From NCBI GenBank assembly GCA_947449315.1, contig CANFRC010000004.1, positions 62,001 through 126,000 of the forward strand: DNA of 64,000 bases, in the 5' to 3' direction. Of the stretch, positions 24,360-33,573 are shown piece by piece. The notes beneath the pieces were generated by a model. It was not told where the DNA came from, made no database searches, and worked only from the letters and a program-made list of their open reading frames with translations. Within the stretch, counting starts at the first letter, position 1. Every line of letters begins with the position of its first letter. A program made the translations under genes and the position numbers. This DNA is from Bacteroidota bacterium (lineage in GTDB: Bacteria; Bacteroidota; Bacteroidia; 2-12-FULL-35-15).

Positions 24360-25973
24360 ATGAATAAAAGCAGTATTCGCACAATCACCGTAATTGCAAG
24401 CCTCGCATTGATGGGCTTGATAGGTATTCAGGTATATTGGATTGGCAACGCTATTGATTTAGGCAAAGAACGCTTTGAACAAAACGTGAACGAAGCATTA
24501 ACGAATGTTGTTTCCCGAATGGAAAAACTTCAGGCTGCTGCCAAGATCACTAAAAAGATAAAATTCAGAAAGCAAGGAATCTTATGGTACAGTGCTGATG
24601 GATCCCCAAAAAGTAGTTCCAAATTCATTAAAGATTCTATCACTGAAAAACATCCATTTGCTTTGCAAAACAACAAAGTGAATGTAAAAATTGTGGAAGA
24701 TTATGCTGCCGATTCTAATGGGATCATCGTTAAAAAAACGAGACAGAAAGATTATTCAAGTGATACAGCTTCCAGCAATTTCGATGCACGCGCCAAAAGT
24801 GATGGCCCTACTTTTTTTCAGCAGTTTGGTGGAATTGAGACGAATCAAAACTGGAACTCGCATAAAAGTGAAATGGTTAACGACATTTTTGACGAGCTGG
24901 TAAGTATCAATGTATACAATAACTATAATCATAAGATCGACACTTTGTTGTTGGATTCTATTCTGCATGTTGAACTGTTAGAAAAGGGAATCACTGCTAA
25001 ATATGTTTTTAGTGTTGTTGCCGAAAAAAAGGCTGCAGCTGATTCATCAGTGGGATCTGAAAATCCAGCAGCGATAGACAATCCTCCTTATCAAGTAAAT
25101 ATTTCTCCTGATAATATTTTTATCAAACCGCAATATTTATCTGTTTTCTTTCCGAATCAAAACAGGTATTTGCTTAGTTCCATGTGGGGATTATTGCTTG
25201 TTTCTTTTTTGTTTATGATGACGTTGATCTTTTCTTTTTACTATTCCATCTCCACCATTTTTAAGCAGAAAAAGTTGTCGGAAATAAAAAACGATTTTAT
25301 CAGTAACATGACGCATGAGTTTAAAACGCCAATATCTACAATCTCTTTAGCTGTTGAAGTATTGAATGATAAGTCGGTTGAGAAATCTCAGGAACGGGTA
25401 AGTAACTATGTAAAAATGATCGGGGATGAAAACAAACGTTTGAGTTTACTCGTTGAAAACATTTTGCAAACAGCAATTTTAGATAAAGGACAATTTAAGC
25501 TGAAGGTTCAAAACATCGACATCCATAATTTAATTGAACAAACAATTCAGAATATTAAACTGCAGGTTGAAAACAAAGAAGGGGAAATTGAAACAGAATT
25601 GAATGCGACTGAGCCTATGATTATGGCTGATCGGGTGCATGTAACAAATATCATCTTCAATTTGATTGACAATGCACTGAAGTATTCAAAAGAAAAGCCG
25701 CTCATAAAGATCACTACTAGCAACGGTAATGAAGGAATATTTATTGCTGTAGAGGACAATGGAATTGGTATCAATAAAGAAAATCAGAAGCGGATATTTG
25801 ATACGATGTATCGCGTTCCTACCGGGAACATTCATAATGTAAAAGGGTTTGGTTTAGGATTAAGTTATGTGAAAGCAGTAGTTGAAAAACATGGCGGTTC
25901 CATCATTGTGAATAGTGAAATAGGGAAAGGAAGCACGTTCACACTTTTTTTACCATATAAAACAGTCACTTAA
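24360..25973 (+). CDS. Membrane sensor histidine kinase
   Basis: A 537-residue two-component sensor. Membrane segment 1 is at about 9-28 (TVIASLALMGLIGIQVYWIG). A periplasmic sensor region of about 245 residues follows, without a recognisable domain, then membrane segment 2 at about 275-297 (MWGLLLVSFLFMMTLIFSFYY). The HisKA phospho-acceptor is H319 (NMTHEFKTPIST). The ATPase domain shows the N box (NLIDNALKYS), G1 (VEDNGIGI) and G2 (GFGLGLSYVKAVVEKHGG). It is the usual Bacteroidota sensor type paired with an OmpR-family regulator. The regulator gene follows 36 bases downstream in the same operon. Four TGTTAA repeats precede the promoter, suggesting autoregulation. The signal is unknown. Confidence 0.95.
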   Translation: MNKSSIRTITVIASLALMGLIGIQVYWIGNAIDLGKERFEQNVNEALTNVVSRMEKLQAAAKITKKIKFRKQGILWYSADGSPKSSSKFIKDSITEKHPFALQNNKVNVKIVEDYAADSNGIIVKKTRQKDYSSDTASSNFDARAKSDGPTFFQQFGGIETNQNWNSHKSEMVNDIFDELVSINVYNNYNHKIDTLLLDSILHVELLEKGITAKYVFSVVAEKKAAADSSVGSENPAAIDNPPYQVNISPDNIFIKPQYLSVFFPNQNRYLLSSMWGLLLVSFLFMMTLIFSFYYSISTIFKQKKLSEIKNDFISNMTHEFKTPISTISLAVEVLNDKSVEKSQERVSNYVKMIGDENKRLSLLVENILQTAILDKGQFKLKVQNIDIHNLIEQTIQNIKLQVENKEGEIETELNATEPMIMADRVHVTNIIFNLIDNALKYSKEKPLIKITTSNGNEGIFIAVEDNGIGINKENQKRIFDTMYRVPTGNIHNVKGFGLGLSYVKAVVEKHGGSIIVNSEIGKGSTFTLFLPYKTVT

Positions 25974-26009
25974 AGGGGTATTCAAATTTTAATTTATAAA
26001 ATCGATCGC

Positions 26010-26705
26010 ATGGAAAATACAAAAGTTTTATTGGTAGAAGACGATGCTAACCTAGGAAATCTTTTAAAAGAATATTTGGAAGCAAAAGGGTATTCTACTG
26101 TTCTGGCTGTAAATGGGAAACAGGGGTACGATTTTTTTTCCAAAGATAAATTTGGAATATGTATTCTGGATGTGATGATGCCCATCAAGGATGGTTATAC
26201 ATTGGCAAAAGAGATTAGAGCAATTGATACAAATATTCCAATTGTGTTTCTAACTGCAAAGTCAATGAAAGAAGATGCTATTGAAGGTTTTTCGGTTGGG
26301 GCTGATGACTACATCACAAAACCTTTCAGTATGGAAGAGTTGTTGTTGCGCATCAAAGCTATTTTGAGAAGAACAGCAGGTAACGCATCTAAAAATTCTG
26401 ATATCACTTCTTTTACTATTGGGGAATATAAATTTGATTATAAGCACCAGATTCTTGATCTGAAAGGTGTTCAGCATAAGCTGACAACTAAGGAAGCAGA
26501 ATTATTAAAATTACTTTGTTTACATGCAAACGAGGTATTGGACAGAAACTTTGCATTGAAATCCATTTGGCAGGATGATAACTATTTTAACGGAAGAAGT
26601 ATGGATGTATACATTGCTAAACTCCGTAAATATTTAAAGGATGATACAAATGTCGAATTGATCAATGTGCATGGCAAGGGTTTCAAGCTGTTATCGGGTA
26701 TATAA
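26010..26705 (+). CDS. OmpR/PhoB-family response regulator
   Basis: A 231-residue DNA-binding response regulator, partner of the kinase encoded 36 bases upstream. The receiver domain (about 4-120) has the acidic pair D11/D12 (VEDDAN), phospho-acceptor D54 (CILDVMMPIKDG) and conserved TAK (FLTAKSMKEDA) and KPF (YITKPFSMEELL) motifs. The winged-helix domain (about 135-230) includes LTTKEAELLKLLCLHANEVL and RSMDVYIAKLRKYLK. OmpR-type regulators bind direct repeats spaced by one turn, as found upstream of the kinase gene. Followed by a strong terminator, so the operon contains just these two genes. Confidence 0.96.
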   Translation: MENTKVLLVEDDANLGNLLKEYLEAKGYSTVLAVNGKQGYDFFSKDKFGICILDVMMPIKDGYTLAKEIRAIDTNIPIVFLTAKSMKEDAIEGFSVGADDYITKPFSMEELLLRIKAILRRTAGNASKNSDITSFTIGEYKFDYKHQILDLKGVQHKLTTKEAELLKLLCLHANEVLDRNFALKSIWQDDNYFNGRSMDVYIAKLRKYLKDDTNVELINVHGKGFKLLSGI

Positions 26706-26738
26706 AAAAAGTCTCGCCATTCGCGAGACTTTTTTTAT
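26703..26738 (+). terminator. Terminator of the two-component operon
   Basis: AAAAAAAGTCTCGC and GCGAGACTTTTTTT form a 14-bp stem with a 5-base loop, overlapping the end of the response regulator gene. Confidence 0.9.
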
Positions 26739-26820
26739 TCTGTATTCAAATGATTCTTTTGCTTGGTTCAGTGAAATAGAATCAGCTGCATTGTTTGAAA
26801 AGTGTGAGAATTGATAGAAA

Positions 26821-26860
26821 ACAAAAAGCCCTTAACTGTTGAAAGTCAAGGGCTTTTTGT
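26821..26860 (-). terminator. Terminator of tRNA-Gln
   Basis: ACAAAAAGCCCTT and AAGGGCTTTTTGT form a perfect 13-bp stem; on the minus strand it lies 10 bases past the 3' end of tRNA-Gln and is followed by a T-rich tail. Confidence 0.85.
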
Positions 26861-26869
26861 TTTATTCTG

Positions 26870-26942
26870 TTGTCCGACCAGGGCTCGAACCTGGACTCTT
26901 CTGGACCAAAACCAGACGTGTTGCCAGTTACACCATCGGACA
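26870..26942 (-). tRNA. tRNA-Gln (anticodon TTG)
   Basis: A 73-base cloverleaf on the minus strand: acceptor TGTCCGA/TCGGACA, anticodon stem TCTGG/CCAGA with loop TTTTGGT giving anticodon TTG, T arm CCAGG-TTCGAGC-CCTGG, discriminator A. CCA is not encoded. It has its own promoter and terminator. Confidence 0.96.
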
Positions 26943-26973
26943 ATCTACGATCGCATTTAAGCGATTAGGGGTG

Positions 26974-27002
26974 CAAAAATAATAAATTTAATTAACCTTC
27001 AA
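26974..27002 (-). promoter_or_regulatory. Promoter of tRNA-Gln
   Basis: On the minus strand TTG (27000-27002) and TATTTTTG (26974-26981) are 18 bases apart, about 31 bases upstream of the mature tRNA 5' end. Confidence 0.7.
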
Positions 27003-27142
27003 AATTTATTTAGAAATCTTATTGAATTTAGTGCTTCAAAGCCCATTGGCAATTAACAAATTTTAGGTTTAAAATAAATCTGCCTAATCAATTAATTATT
27101 TATCTTCGCAAGCATTAAAATACCACAATAAAAAGATAAAAT

Positions 27143-30100
27143 ATGAATAATACCTCTAATTATCAGCGTCTTAACAATATTATTGGCTGGCTTGTTTTCT
27201 TGGTTGCTGCCTTTACATATTTAAGTACTATGGAATCCACGGCTTCCTTTTGGGATTGTGGTGAATACATCGCCTGTGCCTATAAATTAGAGGTAGGTCA
27301 CCCTCCTGGAGCTCCTTTATTCCTTTTAATTGGTCGTTTCTTCAGTTTATTCGCTTTTGGTGATACAGCTAAAGTAGGACAAATGATCAATGCCATGTCT
27401 GCCTTATGTAGCGCATTCACCATTTTGTTTTTATTCTGGTCGATCACCGCATTGGCCCGTAAAATAGTGGATAAGGGGAAAGAATTTACCACCGGACAGA
27501 TGTATGCCGTATTCGGTGCAGGTGCTGTTGGTGCGTTGGCCTATACTTTTTCTGATTCTTTCTGGTTTTCTGCTGTTGAAGGGGAGGTGTATGCCATGTC
27601 GAGTTTCTTTACGGCTATCGTTTTCTGGTGTATCCTTAAATGGGAGCGCGAAGCCGACAATCCACATGCCGACCGTTGGATCATCTTGATCGCTTATTTA
27701 ATTGGTTTGTCTATTGGTGTCCATTTGTTGAATTTATTGGCTATCCCTGCTATTGTATTCATTTATTATTTCAAAAAGCACGAGAAAGTAACAGCCAAAA
27801 ATTTAGTAATTACCGGTATCATTTCCATCATTATTCTTGGTGGAATACAAGGCGGTGTTATCCCTATCATTGTGAAACTGGCTGCTAACATTGAAATTTT
27901 TGCTGTCAACACTTTAGGATTACCTTTTAACAGCGGTACCATTTTATACGGTATCCTTTTAATAGGCGGTATTGTTTGGGGTTTGCGTTACACAACAAAA
28001 AAGATCAAGCCGATCATGAATACCATCATACTTTGTTTCACCGTTATTTTAATTGGCTATTCTACCTTCCTAGTATTAGTGATCCGCTCGCAAGCGAATC
28101 CTCCGATGGACGAGAACAACCCGGAGAATGCCGTAAACTTATTATCCTACTTGAATCGTGAGCAATATGGTACCTGGCCAATTGTATATGGGCAGTATTT
28201 TTCTGCTCCTACTATTTCGTATGAAGATGGAAACCCTGTGTATGCGCAGGATATGATAAAAGGGAAGTATGTTATTGTTGACGACAGAAAAAATTCTCTT
28301 CCAGTGTACGATCCCGATTTTTGTACCGTCTTCCCTCGTATGTGGAGCAGCCAGTCGCAACACGTTGCAGGCTATAAAAGATGGACCAATCCAAGAAATT
28401 ATAAACACAAAACCATTACCGATCCGCAAACAGGAGAACCTACTTCGGCTGATATTCCTACGTTTGGCGAAAACCTGAAATTCTTCTTTGTATATCAAAT
28501 CGGACAAATGTATTCCCGTTATTTTCTTTGGAATTTCGTAGGCCGTCAAAATGATATTCAAGGTCACGGGAACTCTACTGATGGCAACTGGATAAGCGGG
28601 TTACCTGTATTTGAAAATCCGAATGTAGGAGTTCAACAAGGATTGCCGGACGGAAGAGATAACAATAAAGGAAAAAATATTTTGTGGGCGCTTCCTCTGA
28701 TCTTAGGATTAATAGGCTTGTATTACCACATCAAAAAAGACAAACGTAACGCTGCTGTTGTCGGACTTTTGTTCTTCTTCACCGGTGTTGCCATTGTAAT
28801 TTACCTGAATCAAAAACCAATGGAGCCACGTGAGCGGGATTATGCCTATGCAGCATCGTTCTACGCGTTTGCATTCTGGATCGGGTTAGGCGTATTAGCC
28901 ATTTATGATTTTATCTGTAAATATACAGCTCAAACAACTAGCGCTATTGCAGCAACAGCATTGTGTTTAGTGGCTGTGCCAGCAAGAATGGCGAACCAAG
29001 AGTGGGATGACCATGATCGATCGAACAGATATATTGCCCGCGATTTCGCTGCCAATTATCTGAACTCTTGTGCGAAGAATGCCATCTTATTCACCAATGG
29101 AGACAACGATACCTTCCCGCTTTGGTATGCGCAAGAGGTAGAAGGTATTCGTACGGATGTGCGTGTGATCTGTCTGGAACTTTTGAATACCGATTGGTAT
29201 ATCGATCAAATGGTGCATAAAGCATATGACTCAGACCCAGTTCCTTTTTCTTTGTCGAAAGATCAATACCGTCAGGGAACACGTGAAGCTACTTTCTTCA
29301 GCGATTATCAAGGTAAAAAAGTTCAAGGATTTATCGATGTGAGAGATCTTGTTGATTTTATGAAGCACGATGATACCGATCACAAAGTTCAAGTGTCGAA
29401 AGATACTTGGTACAACTTCTGTCCGACAAAAAACATGAGTGTGTCGGTAGATAGTGCTCTGGTAGTTGATAATGGAACAGTTCCGAAAGCATTGGCCGGA
29501 CGTATCGTAAAAAATATCGAATGGACAGCACCAGGAAGCTACCTTGGTAAAAACGACTTGATGGTGCTTGACTTATTAGCAAATAATAATTGGAAACGTC
29601 CTATTTATTTTGCTGCTACTGCACCTCCAAGTTCTTACCTGAATCTAGCTCCTTATTTGCAGCAGGAAGGTTTGGCTTACCGACTCGTTCCGATAAAACA
29701 GAACGAACAGGAATCGCAGCAGGAAACGCGAGTTGCTACTGACATCATGTACGATAACTTCATGAATAAATTCAAGTGGGGAAGTATGGATATCAAAGGA
29801 ACGTATCTGGATAATGTGTTCTTATCTTCTTGTGCGTTGAATGTCCGCAGAAGCGCAGGAACACTCGCTGCAGCGTTGGTTGATGAAAAGAAAAACGATA
29901 AGGCGATTAAGGTATTGGATAAATGCATGGAGGTTACACCACAGGAAAATGTTCCTTTCGACGCAACAGTTTATTCCATCACATTGGCTTATTACCAAGC
30001 GGGTGCAATGGAAAAAGCAAATGGATTGTCGAAACGATTGTTTGATAATTATGAAAATGATATCAATTACTACTATTCGTTAGACAGAAAACAACTTGCC

Positions 30101-30262
30101 TATTATAGAAGTGAATTGCGACAAGCGCAGGGAATTATGGAGCAACTTATTTCTTTCGCAAAATATTTCAAGCAAGATGCGTTGGATAAAGCATTGGAAG
30201 CTCGATACAGTCAGCTTTCCGAAAGATATAACTTGACACCTGCTTCGCAACAAGAACGTTAA
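27143..30262 (+). CDS. DUF2723 polytopic membrane protein (GT-C glycosyltransferase-like)
   Basis: A 1039-residue membrane protein. The N-terminal half has about 11-13 membrane segments; the first loop carries the acidic motif ESTASFWDCGEYIACAYKLEVGHPPGAP (residues 32-59), the hallmark of DUF2723, which is related to GT-C enzymes such as protein O-mannosyltransferases. The C-terminal half (about 620-1039) is soluble, starting with NGDNDTFPLWYAQEVEGIRTDVRVI and ending in TPR-like helices. Bacteroidota use lipid-linked sugars and GT-C enzymes for protein glycosylation and surface polysaccharides, so a transferase role is plausible but unproven for this family. A TATCTTCG box at 27111-27118 may be the -7 element. 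The gene is monocistronic and ends in a terminator. Confidence 0.88.
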   Translation: MNNTSNYQRLNNIIGWLVFLVAAFTYLSTMESTASFWDCGEYIACAYKLEVGHPPGAPLFLLIGRFFSLFAFGDTAKVGQMINAMSALCSAFTILFLFWSITALARKIVDKGKEFTTGQMYAVFGAGAVGALAYTFSDSFWFSAVEGEVYAMSSFFTAIVFWCILKWEREADNPHADRWIILIAYLIGLSIGVHLLNLLAIPAIVFIYYFKKHEKVTAKNLVITGIISIIILGGIQGGVIPIIVKLAANIEIFAVNTLGLPFNSGTILYGILLIGGIVWGLRYTTKKIKPIMNTIILCFTVILIGYSTFLVLVIRSQANPPMDENNPENAVNLLSYLNREQYGTWPIVYGQYFSAPTISYEDGNPVYAQDMIKGKYVIVDDRKNSLPVYDPDFCTVFPRMWSSQSQHVAGYKRWTNPRNYKHKTITDPQTGEPTSADIPTFGENLKFFFVYQIGQMYSRYFLWNFVGRQNDIQGHGNSTDGNWISGLPVFENPNVGVQQGLPDGRDNNKGKNILWALPLILGLIGLYYHIKKDKRNAAVVGLLFFFTGVAIVIYLNQKPMEPRERDYAYAASFYAFAFWIGLGVLAIYDFICKYTAQTTSAIAATALCLVAVPARMANQEWDDHDRSNRYIARDFAANYLNSCAKNAILFTNGDNDTFPLWYAQEVEGIRTDVRVICLELLNTDWYIDQMVHKAYDSDPVPFSLSKDQYRQGTREATFFSDYQGKKVQGFIDVRDLVDFMKHDDTDHKVQVSKDTWYNFCPTKNMSVSVDSALVVDNGTVPKALAGRIVKNIEWTAPGSYLGKNDLMVLDLLANNNWKRPIYFAATAPPSSYLNLAPYLQQEGLAYRLVPIKQNEQESQQETRVATDIMYDNFMNKFKWGSMDIKGTYLDNVFLSSCALNVRRSAGTLAAALVDEKKNDKAIKVLDKCMEVTPQENVPFDATVYSITLAYYQAGAMEKANGLSKRLFDNYENDINYYYSLDRKQLAYYRSELRQAQGIMEQLISFAKYFKQDALDKALEARYSQLSERYNLTPASQQER

Positions 30263-30281
30263 TAATTTTTTGAAATGAAAA

Positions 30282-30327
30282 AATAAAACGCTCCCGAATC
30301 ATTTTATTCCGGAGCGTTTTATTTTAT
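30282..30327 (+). terminator. Terminator after the DUF2723 gene
   Basis: AATAAAACGCTCC and GGAGCGTTTTATT form a 13-bp stem around a loop of about 16 bases, ending in TTTTATTTTA. Confidence 0.8.
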
Positions 30328-30340
30328 AGCCTGTTCATTC

Positions 30341-30952
30341 ATGTATATTGTACAACCTTCATTTTTACTCAGAAAAATATATCCGAAAGCGATATGGCGC
30401 ATCCCTGTCAAAGAAAAAAAAATTTATCTGACATTTGATGATGGTCCTATTCCGATAGTTACTCCGTGGATCTTGGACATTTTGAACGAATCGGAAACGA
30501 AAGCAACATTTTTTTGTGTGGGAGAAAATGTAGTGAAACATGCGGCCATTTATCAGCGAATTCTGGAAGAAAAACATGCAGTGGGCAACCACACCTTTAA
30601 TCATTTGAAAGGATGGAATTCGCATTCAAAAACATACATTAGGAATGTAAAAAAATGTGCGGAGGTGGTTGATTCAAAATTATTTCGCCCACCTTATGGC
30701 CGTGCAAAAAAATCGCAGATCAAACACCTTAGTGCACAGTATTCAATCATTATGTGGGATGTATTAAGCGGTGATTATGATAAAAAAACATCCCCGGAAG
30801 GTTGCCTAAAGAATGTAATAAGCAATGTGAGAAATGGTTCTATCATTGTTTTTCATGACAATGTGAAAGCCCAAAAAAATTTGGAATATACCTTGCCTAA
30901 ATTTATTGATTGGGCAAAAGAAAATGGATTTACTTTCGAGATTTTAAAATAG
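30341..30952 (+). CDS. Polysaccharide deacetylase (NodB/CE4 family)
   Basis: A 203-residue metal-dependent deacetylase of carbohydrate esterase family 4, acting on N-acetyl groups of peptidoglycan or another amino-sugar polymer. The motifs are complete: TFDDGP (31-36), the metal-binding H84 and H88 (GNHTFNH), RPPYGR, MWDVLSGDYD and the FHDN histidine. No signal peptide is obvious; the N-terminus (MYIVQPSFLLRKIYPKAIWR) is only weakly hydrophobic, as in many short Bacteroidota members, so location is uncertain. The gene begins 14 bases after the preceding terminator, and its stop is 21 bases from the convergent neighbour. Confidence 0.92.
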   Translation: MYIVQPSFLLRKIYPKAIWRIPVKEKKIYLTFDDGPIPIVTPWILDILNESETKATFFCVGENVVKHAAIYQRILEEKHAVGNHTFNHLKGWNSHSKTYIRNVKKCAEVVDSKLFRPPYGRAKKSQIKHLSAQYSIIMWDVLSGDYDKKTSPEGCLKNVISNVRNGSIIVFHDNVKAQKNLEYTLPKFIDWAKENGFTFEILK

Positions 30953-30973
30953 CGTTTTGGAGCTATTATTATC

Positions 30974-31606
30974 CTATTTTTCAGAGATAGCAATGTACTG
31001 TTTTAATTCAGTTTGTTTTTCTGCTTGTTTTATTAAAAAGTCTGCTACGTCAGCTCTATTAATTCCGCCAATATTAATCCCTTTGAATAATTTGTTTTCA
31101 ATACGGTATTTCTCTGTCAATTCTTTATCTAATAGCCTTCCTGGTCTCACAACTGTCCAATTCAGATCTGAATGAGTGATAATTTCTTCCATTTTAGTTT
31201 TGTCAGCATAAACATCTTTTAAAAAGTATTTTAAAAACAGCTTTACAAGCCAAGAAACATAATTTTTACTTTCTCCAGCTCCAAATCCTGTGACAAAAAT
31301 GAATGGAATATCTATTTTATTCGCTCGATGTAATTCCACAATTAATTTTGCAAAATCTGAAAAAAGGGTAGTCGCTTTCATATTCTTCCCCGTGCCCAAT
31401 GTTATAATTAGCGCATCTGCGTTTTGGATTGAATGGAATAGGTCCGCTTTATTTGTTGCATCACCTAGAATCATCTTTAGCGATTTTTTATCTTCTAGTT
31501 TAATTTCAGATCGAGAAAGGGTGGTGATCGAATGATTTCTAGTTAACCCTCTTTTTACTGTTTCTAATCCCAATCCAGCCGAGGCTCCTATGATAGTTAT
31601 ATTCAT
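30974..31606 (-). CDS. Atypical SDR / NAD(P)H-binding (NmrA-like) oxidoreductase
   Basis: A 210-residue Rossmann-fold protein. The N-terminal dinucleotide motif MNITIIGASAGLGLETVKRGL (GASxGLG), the D49-centred acidic turn (ILGDATNKADL), ALIITLGTG and FVTGFGAGESK fit the NAD(P)H-binding atypical SDR group, which includes flavin-reductase/biliverdin-reductase-B-like proteins. No YxxxK pair is placed as in classical SDRs. Substrate is unknown. It stands 69 bases downstream of the 177-residue gene on the same strand and may be co-transcribed with it. Confidence 0.83.
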   Translation of the reverse strand: MNITIIGASAGLGLETVKRGLTRNHSITTLSRSEIKLEDKKSLKMILGDATNKADLFHSIQNADALIITLGTGKNMKATTLFSDFAKLIVELHRANKIDIPFIFVTGFGAGESKNYVSWLVKLFLKYFLKDVYADKTKMEEIITHSDLNWTVVRPGRLLDKELTEKYRIENKLFKGINIGGINRADVADFLIKQAEKQTELKQYIAISEK

Positions 31607-31675
31607 GTTTCTTTTTTATTGATTTCTGTTTTGGCAGTCAACGTTTGTATTGGGCCGCATTGTATGTATCGATAG

Positions 31676-32209
31676 TTAATTTCTTCTCAAAGGGATATAC
31701 GTTTTCTCATTTTCTATAACAATATGGCCTTGTTCTTCAAGGCTTTTAATGATTTCATAGAAGAGCTCCTGCACCCTTGCGCTTTCTGCTTTCCAAAAAT
31801 AATCAACAGAAGCTTTGATGGAATCTTCGATCAGTTCAATCTTGTGGAATGCTATTCTGCCAAGGTAAAATACAGTCAAGTCAGATTTGAGTTGCAAGCG
31901 TTCATGTTCAGGCACTTTTTGTTCTGGAGCAGAAGACTCTTTTGCTCCGGTCTCTTTTGTTAATCCATCAATTCGTCTCACTGCCCAGCCACTGCCTCCT
32001 GCTATTGAACCGCAAGTAAATTTCATGTCATGATTCTTTTCAATGTATCGGACTAATGTGCTGGGACTAGCTTTGCGTTTCCAATCTTTTTGTTCAATTA
32101 ACAGCGCTTCGCCAATTTGTAAATTAACAATGGAATTAAATACATGAGAGCTACGACCTTTCCCTTTAATAGGCAATTGATCGAATTCATCGGCAGATAG
32201 TTTTTTCAT
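31676..32209 (-). CDS. Conserved protein of unknown function
   Basis: A 177-residue soluble protein without signal peptide or membrane segment. The N-terminal 80 residues (KKLSADEFDQLPIKGKGR, HVFNSIVNLQIGEALLIE, WKRKASPSTLVRYIEKNHDM, KFTCGSIAGGSGWAVRRI) look like a compact alpha/beta domain that I have seen in other Bacteroidota hypothetical proteins. A Glu/Lys/Ala linker and a helical C-terminal domain (VDYFWKAESARVQELFYEII) follow. The basic N-terminus and regular WKRK/RYIEK segments would suit nucleic-acid binding, but nothing specific is seen. A CAAATCTA box (minus-strand TAGATTTG) at 32239-32246 may be its -7 element. Nothing else is seen between 32247 and 32431. Confidence 0.75.
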   Translation of the reverse strand: MKKLSADEFDQLPIKGKGRSSHVFNSIVNLQIGEALLIEQKDWKRKASPSTLVRYIEKNHDMKFTCGSIAGGSGWAVRRIDGLTKETGAKESSAPEQKVPEHERLQLKSDLTVFYLGRIAFHKIELIEDSIKASVDYFWKAESARVQELFYEIIKSLEEQGHIVIENEKTYIPLRRN

Positions 32210-32431
32210 AAAGCAGAGCTTAATTGTTAAAATCCACTCAAATCTATGAAAATTTGTCTGTAAATTGCTATAAAAACTTTTTAATTGGCTTTTATATCTT
32301 ATTAATCATGCATAATAATGTTGTTTAATTGTTGTTTAAAGCTGTTGCTGCATGAACGCAATTAGTCAAATCAAAACAGATTTTTGATATTGAACAGGTT
32401 GAAAAATCTGAATAAAGGAGTTTTGCAGGGA

Positions 32432-32848
32432 TTATTTTTGTAGCAACATCGCTACATATTTTTCGGGAACAACTAGTTCGGAAGTGCAGTACTCGATCTT
32501 GTTTTGAATAGAAGCGGGAAAATTTTCAACGATCTTAAATTCGAAGGGGCTAAAGAAATTAGGGATGATACAAACCAGGTGAATTTCGGTTTCCGATCTT
32601 TTTATGAGTTCCAGAACGATGGCTTTTCCAATCCCTTTTTTACGATGGCTTGTCACTACTCCTAGCGAACACAGTTCGGTGCAATCGATGTGTTTTCTTA
32701 ATCGTCCAAATCCTACCAGTTCCTTATTCCTGAAAGCAGCAGTAAATTCTTCTTGCATTAATTCGCGGTCGTCCAGTTCAAATTCGCGGATGTGGTCACG
32801 GATCTGTTTGAATTCAGTAGTATCTGGTCTGCGTAATTCTAACGACAT
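32432..32848 (-). CDS. GNAT-family N-acetyltransferase
   Basis: A 138-residue GCN5-related acetyltransferase transferring acetyl from acetyl-CoA. The acetyl-CoA-binding loop is visible (LGVVTSHRKKGIGKAIVLELIKR, about 68-90, with the RKKGIGK motif), preceded by the strand VGFGRLRKHIDCTELCSL. The C-terminal part (FFSPFEFKIVENFPASIQNK) fits the fold's last strands. The acceptor cannot be predicted. The slyD terminator lies between this gene and slyD upstream, so it is probably transcribed from its own promoter or by read-through. Confidence 0.85.
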   Translation of the reverse strand: MSLELRRPDTTEFKQIRDHIREFELDDRELMQEEFTAAFRNKELVGFGRLRKHIDCTELCSLGVVTSHRKKGIGKAIVLELIKRSETEIHLVCIIPNFFSPFEFKIVENFPASIQNKIEYCTSELVVPEKYVAMLLQK

Positions 32849-32863
32849 AGGTTGAATAAAATA

Positions 32864-32902
32864 AAATTGGCAGCAGTCAATTTATATTGCTGCTGCCAAT
32901 TT
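32864..32902 (-). terminator. Terminator after slyD
   Basis: AAATTGGCAGCAG and CTGCTGCCAATTT form a perfect 13-bp stem with a 13-base loop; on the minus strand a TTTTATTTTATT tail follows. Confidence 0.85.
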
Positions 32903-32948
32903 AAATATTAATAGTGAATCAGTTATCGTTTTGCACGAAGCTGAAAGC

Positions 32949-33455
32949 TTAGTGTTGATGACCGTGTTCTCCGTGAACGTGACCATGAGCCAACTCATCT
33001 TCTGTTGCCGGGCGAATCTCCAATACTTCACCTTTAAAATGAAGATCAGTTCCAGCCAATGGATGGTTAAAATCCATTTTTACATGTTCGGCAGTAATTT
33101 CCATTACTTTTCCATACAATCGGTTTCCGTCATTGTCAACCATTGGGAGAGTTACTCCAACCTTAACATTTTCTTCGTCAAACTTCCCATCTTCTGAAGA
33201 AAAAGCTTCTGCAGGAATCATTACTACATGCTGTTCATCGCGAACACCATATCCACGTGAATGTTCAATGAAGAAATCAAAGGCGTCGCCTGCTTTTTTT
33301 CCACGTAAATTGTTTTCGAAATCTTCCAACAATCCACCTGTCCCAAATATAAATACGAAAGGATGCTCTTTGCTTGTTTGTTCTACTTGTTCACCAGTTT
33401 CTTTTACTGAAAGGGTATAGTTTACAGAAACTACCGAGTTGTTTTCAATTGTCAT
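32949..33455 (-). CDS. slyD: SlyD-like FKBP-type peptidyl-prolyl isomerase
   Basis: A 168-residue cytoplasmic prolyl isomerase/chaperone. The split FKBP domain surrounds an IF (insert-in-flap) chaperone domain: NSVVSVNYTLSVKETGEQVEQT, FVFIFGTGGLLEDFENNLRG and YGVRDEQHVVMIPAEAF belong to the FKBP part and its flap, and MDFNHPLAGTDLHFKGEVLEI closes it. The C-terminus is His-rich (HGHVHGEHGHQH), as in SlyD proteins that bind nickel, though the tail is short and has no cysteines. A minus-strand TATCTTTG at 33484-33491 is the likely -7 box. Monocistronic with its own terminator. Confidence 0.92.
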   Translation of the reverse strand: MTIENNSVVSVNYTLSVKETGEQVEQTSKEHPFVFIFGTGGLLEDFENNLRGKKAGDAFDFFIEHSRGYGVRDEQHVVMIPAEAFSSEDGKFDEENVKVGVTLPMVDNDGNRLYGKVMEITAEHVKMDFNHPLAGTDLHFKGEVLEIRPATEDELAHGHVHGEHGHQH

Positions 33456-33573
33456 GATATCAATTTTTTAAATTTTTAGTCCGCAAAGATAAACTTTTTA
33501 TGGAAACAATTAATTCTCAATAATTTCTGTCTCACTCATTAATATTTTATCTTTAAACTTTAAATCGCCTCCT

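Noticed and set aside
28142-28567. 141-residue minus-strand frame inside the DUF2723 gene
   Set aside because: Shadow of a secure coding sequence with no homology or start signals.
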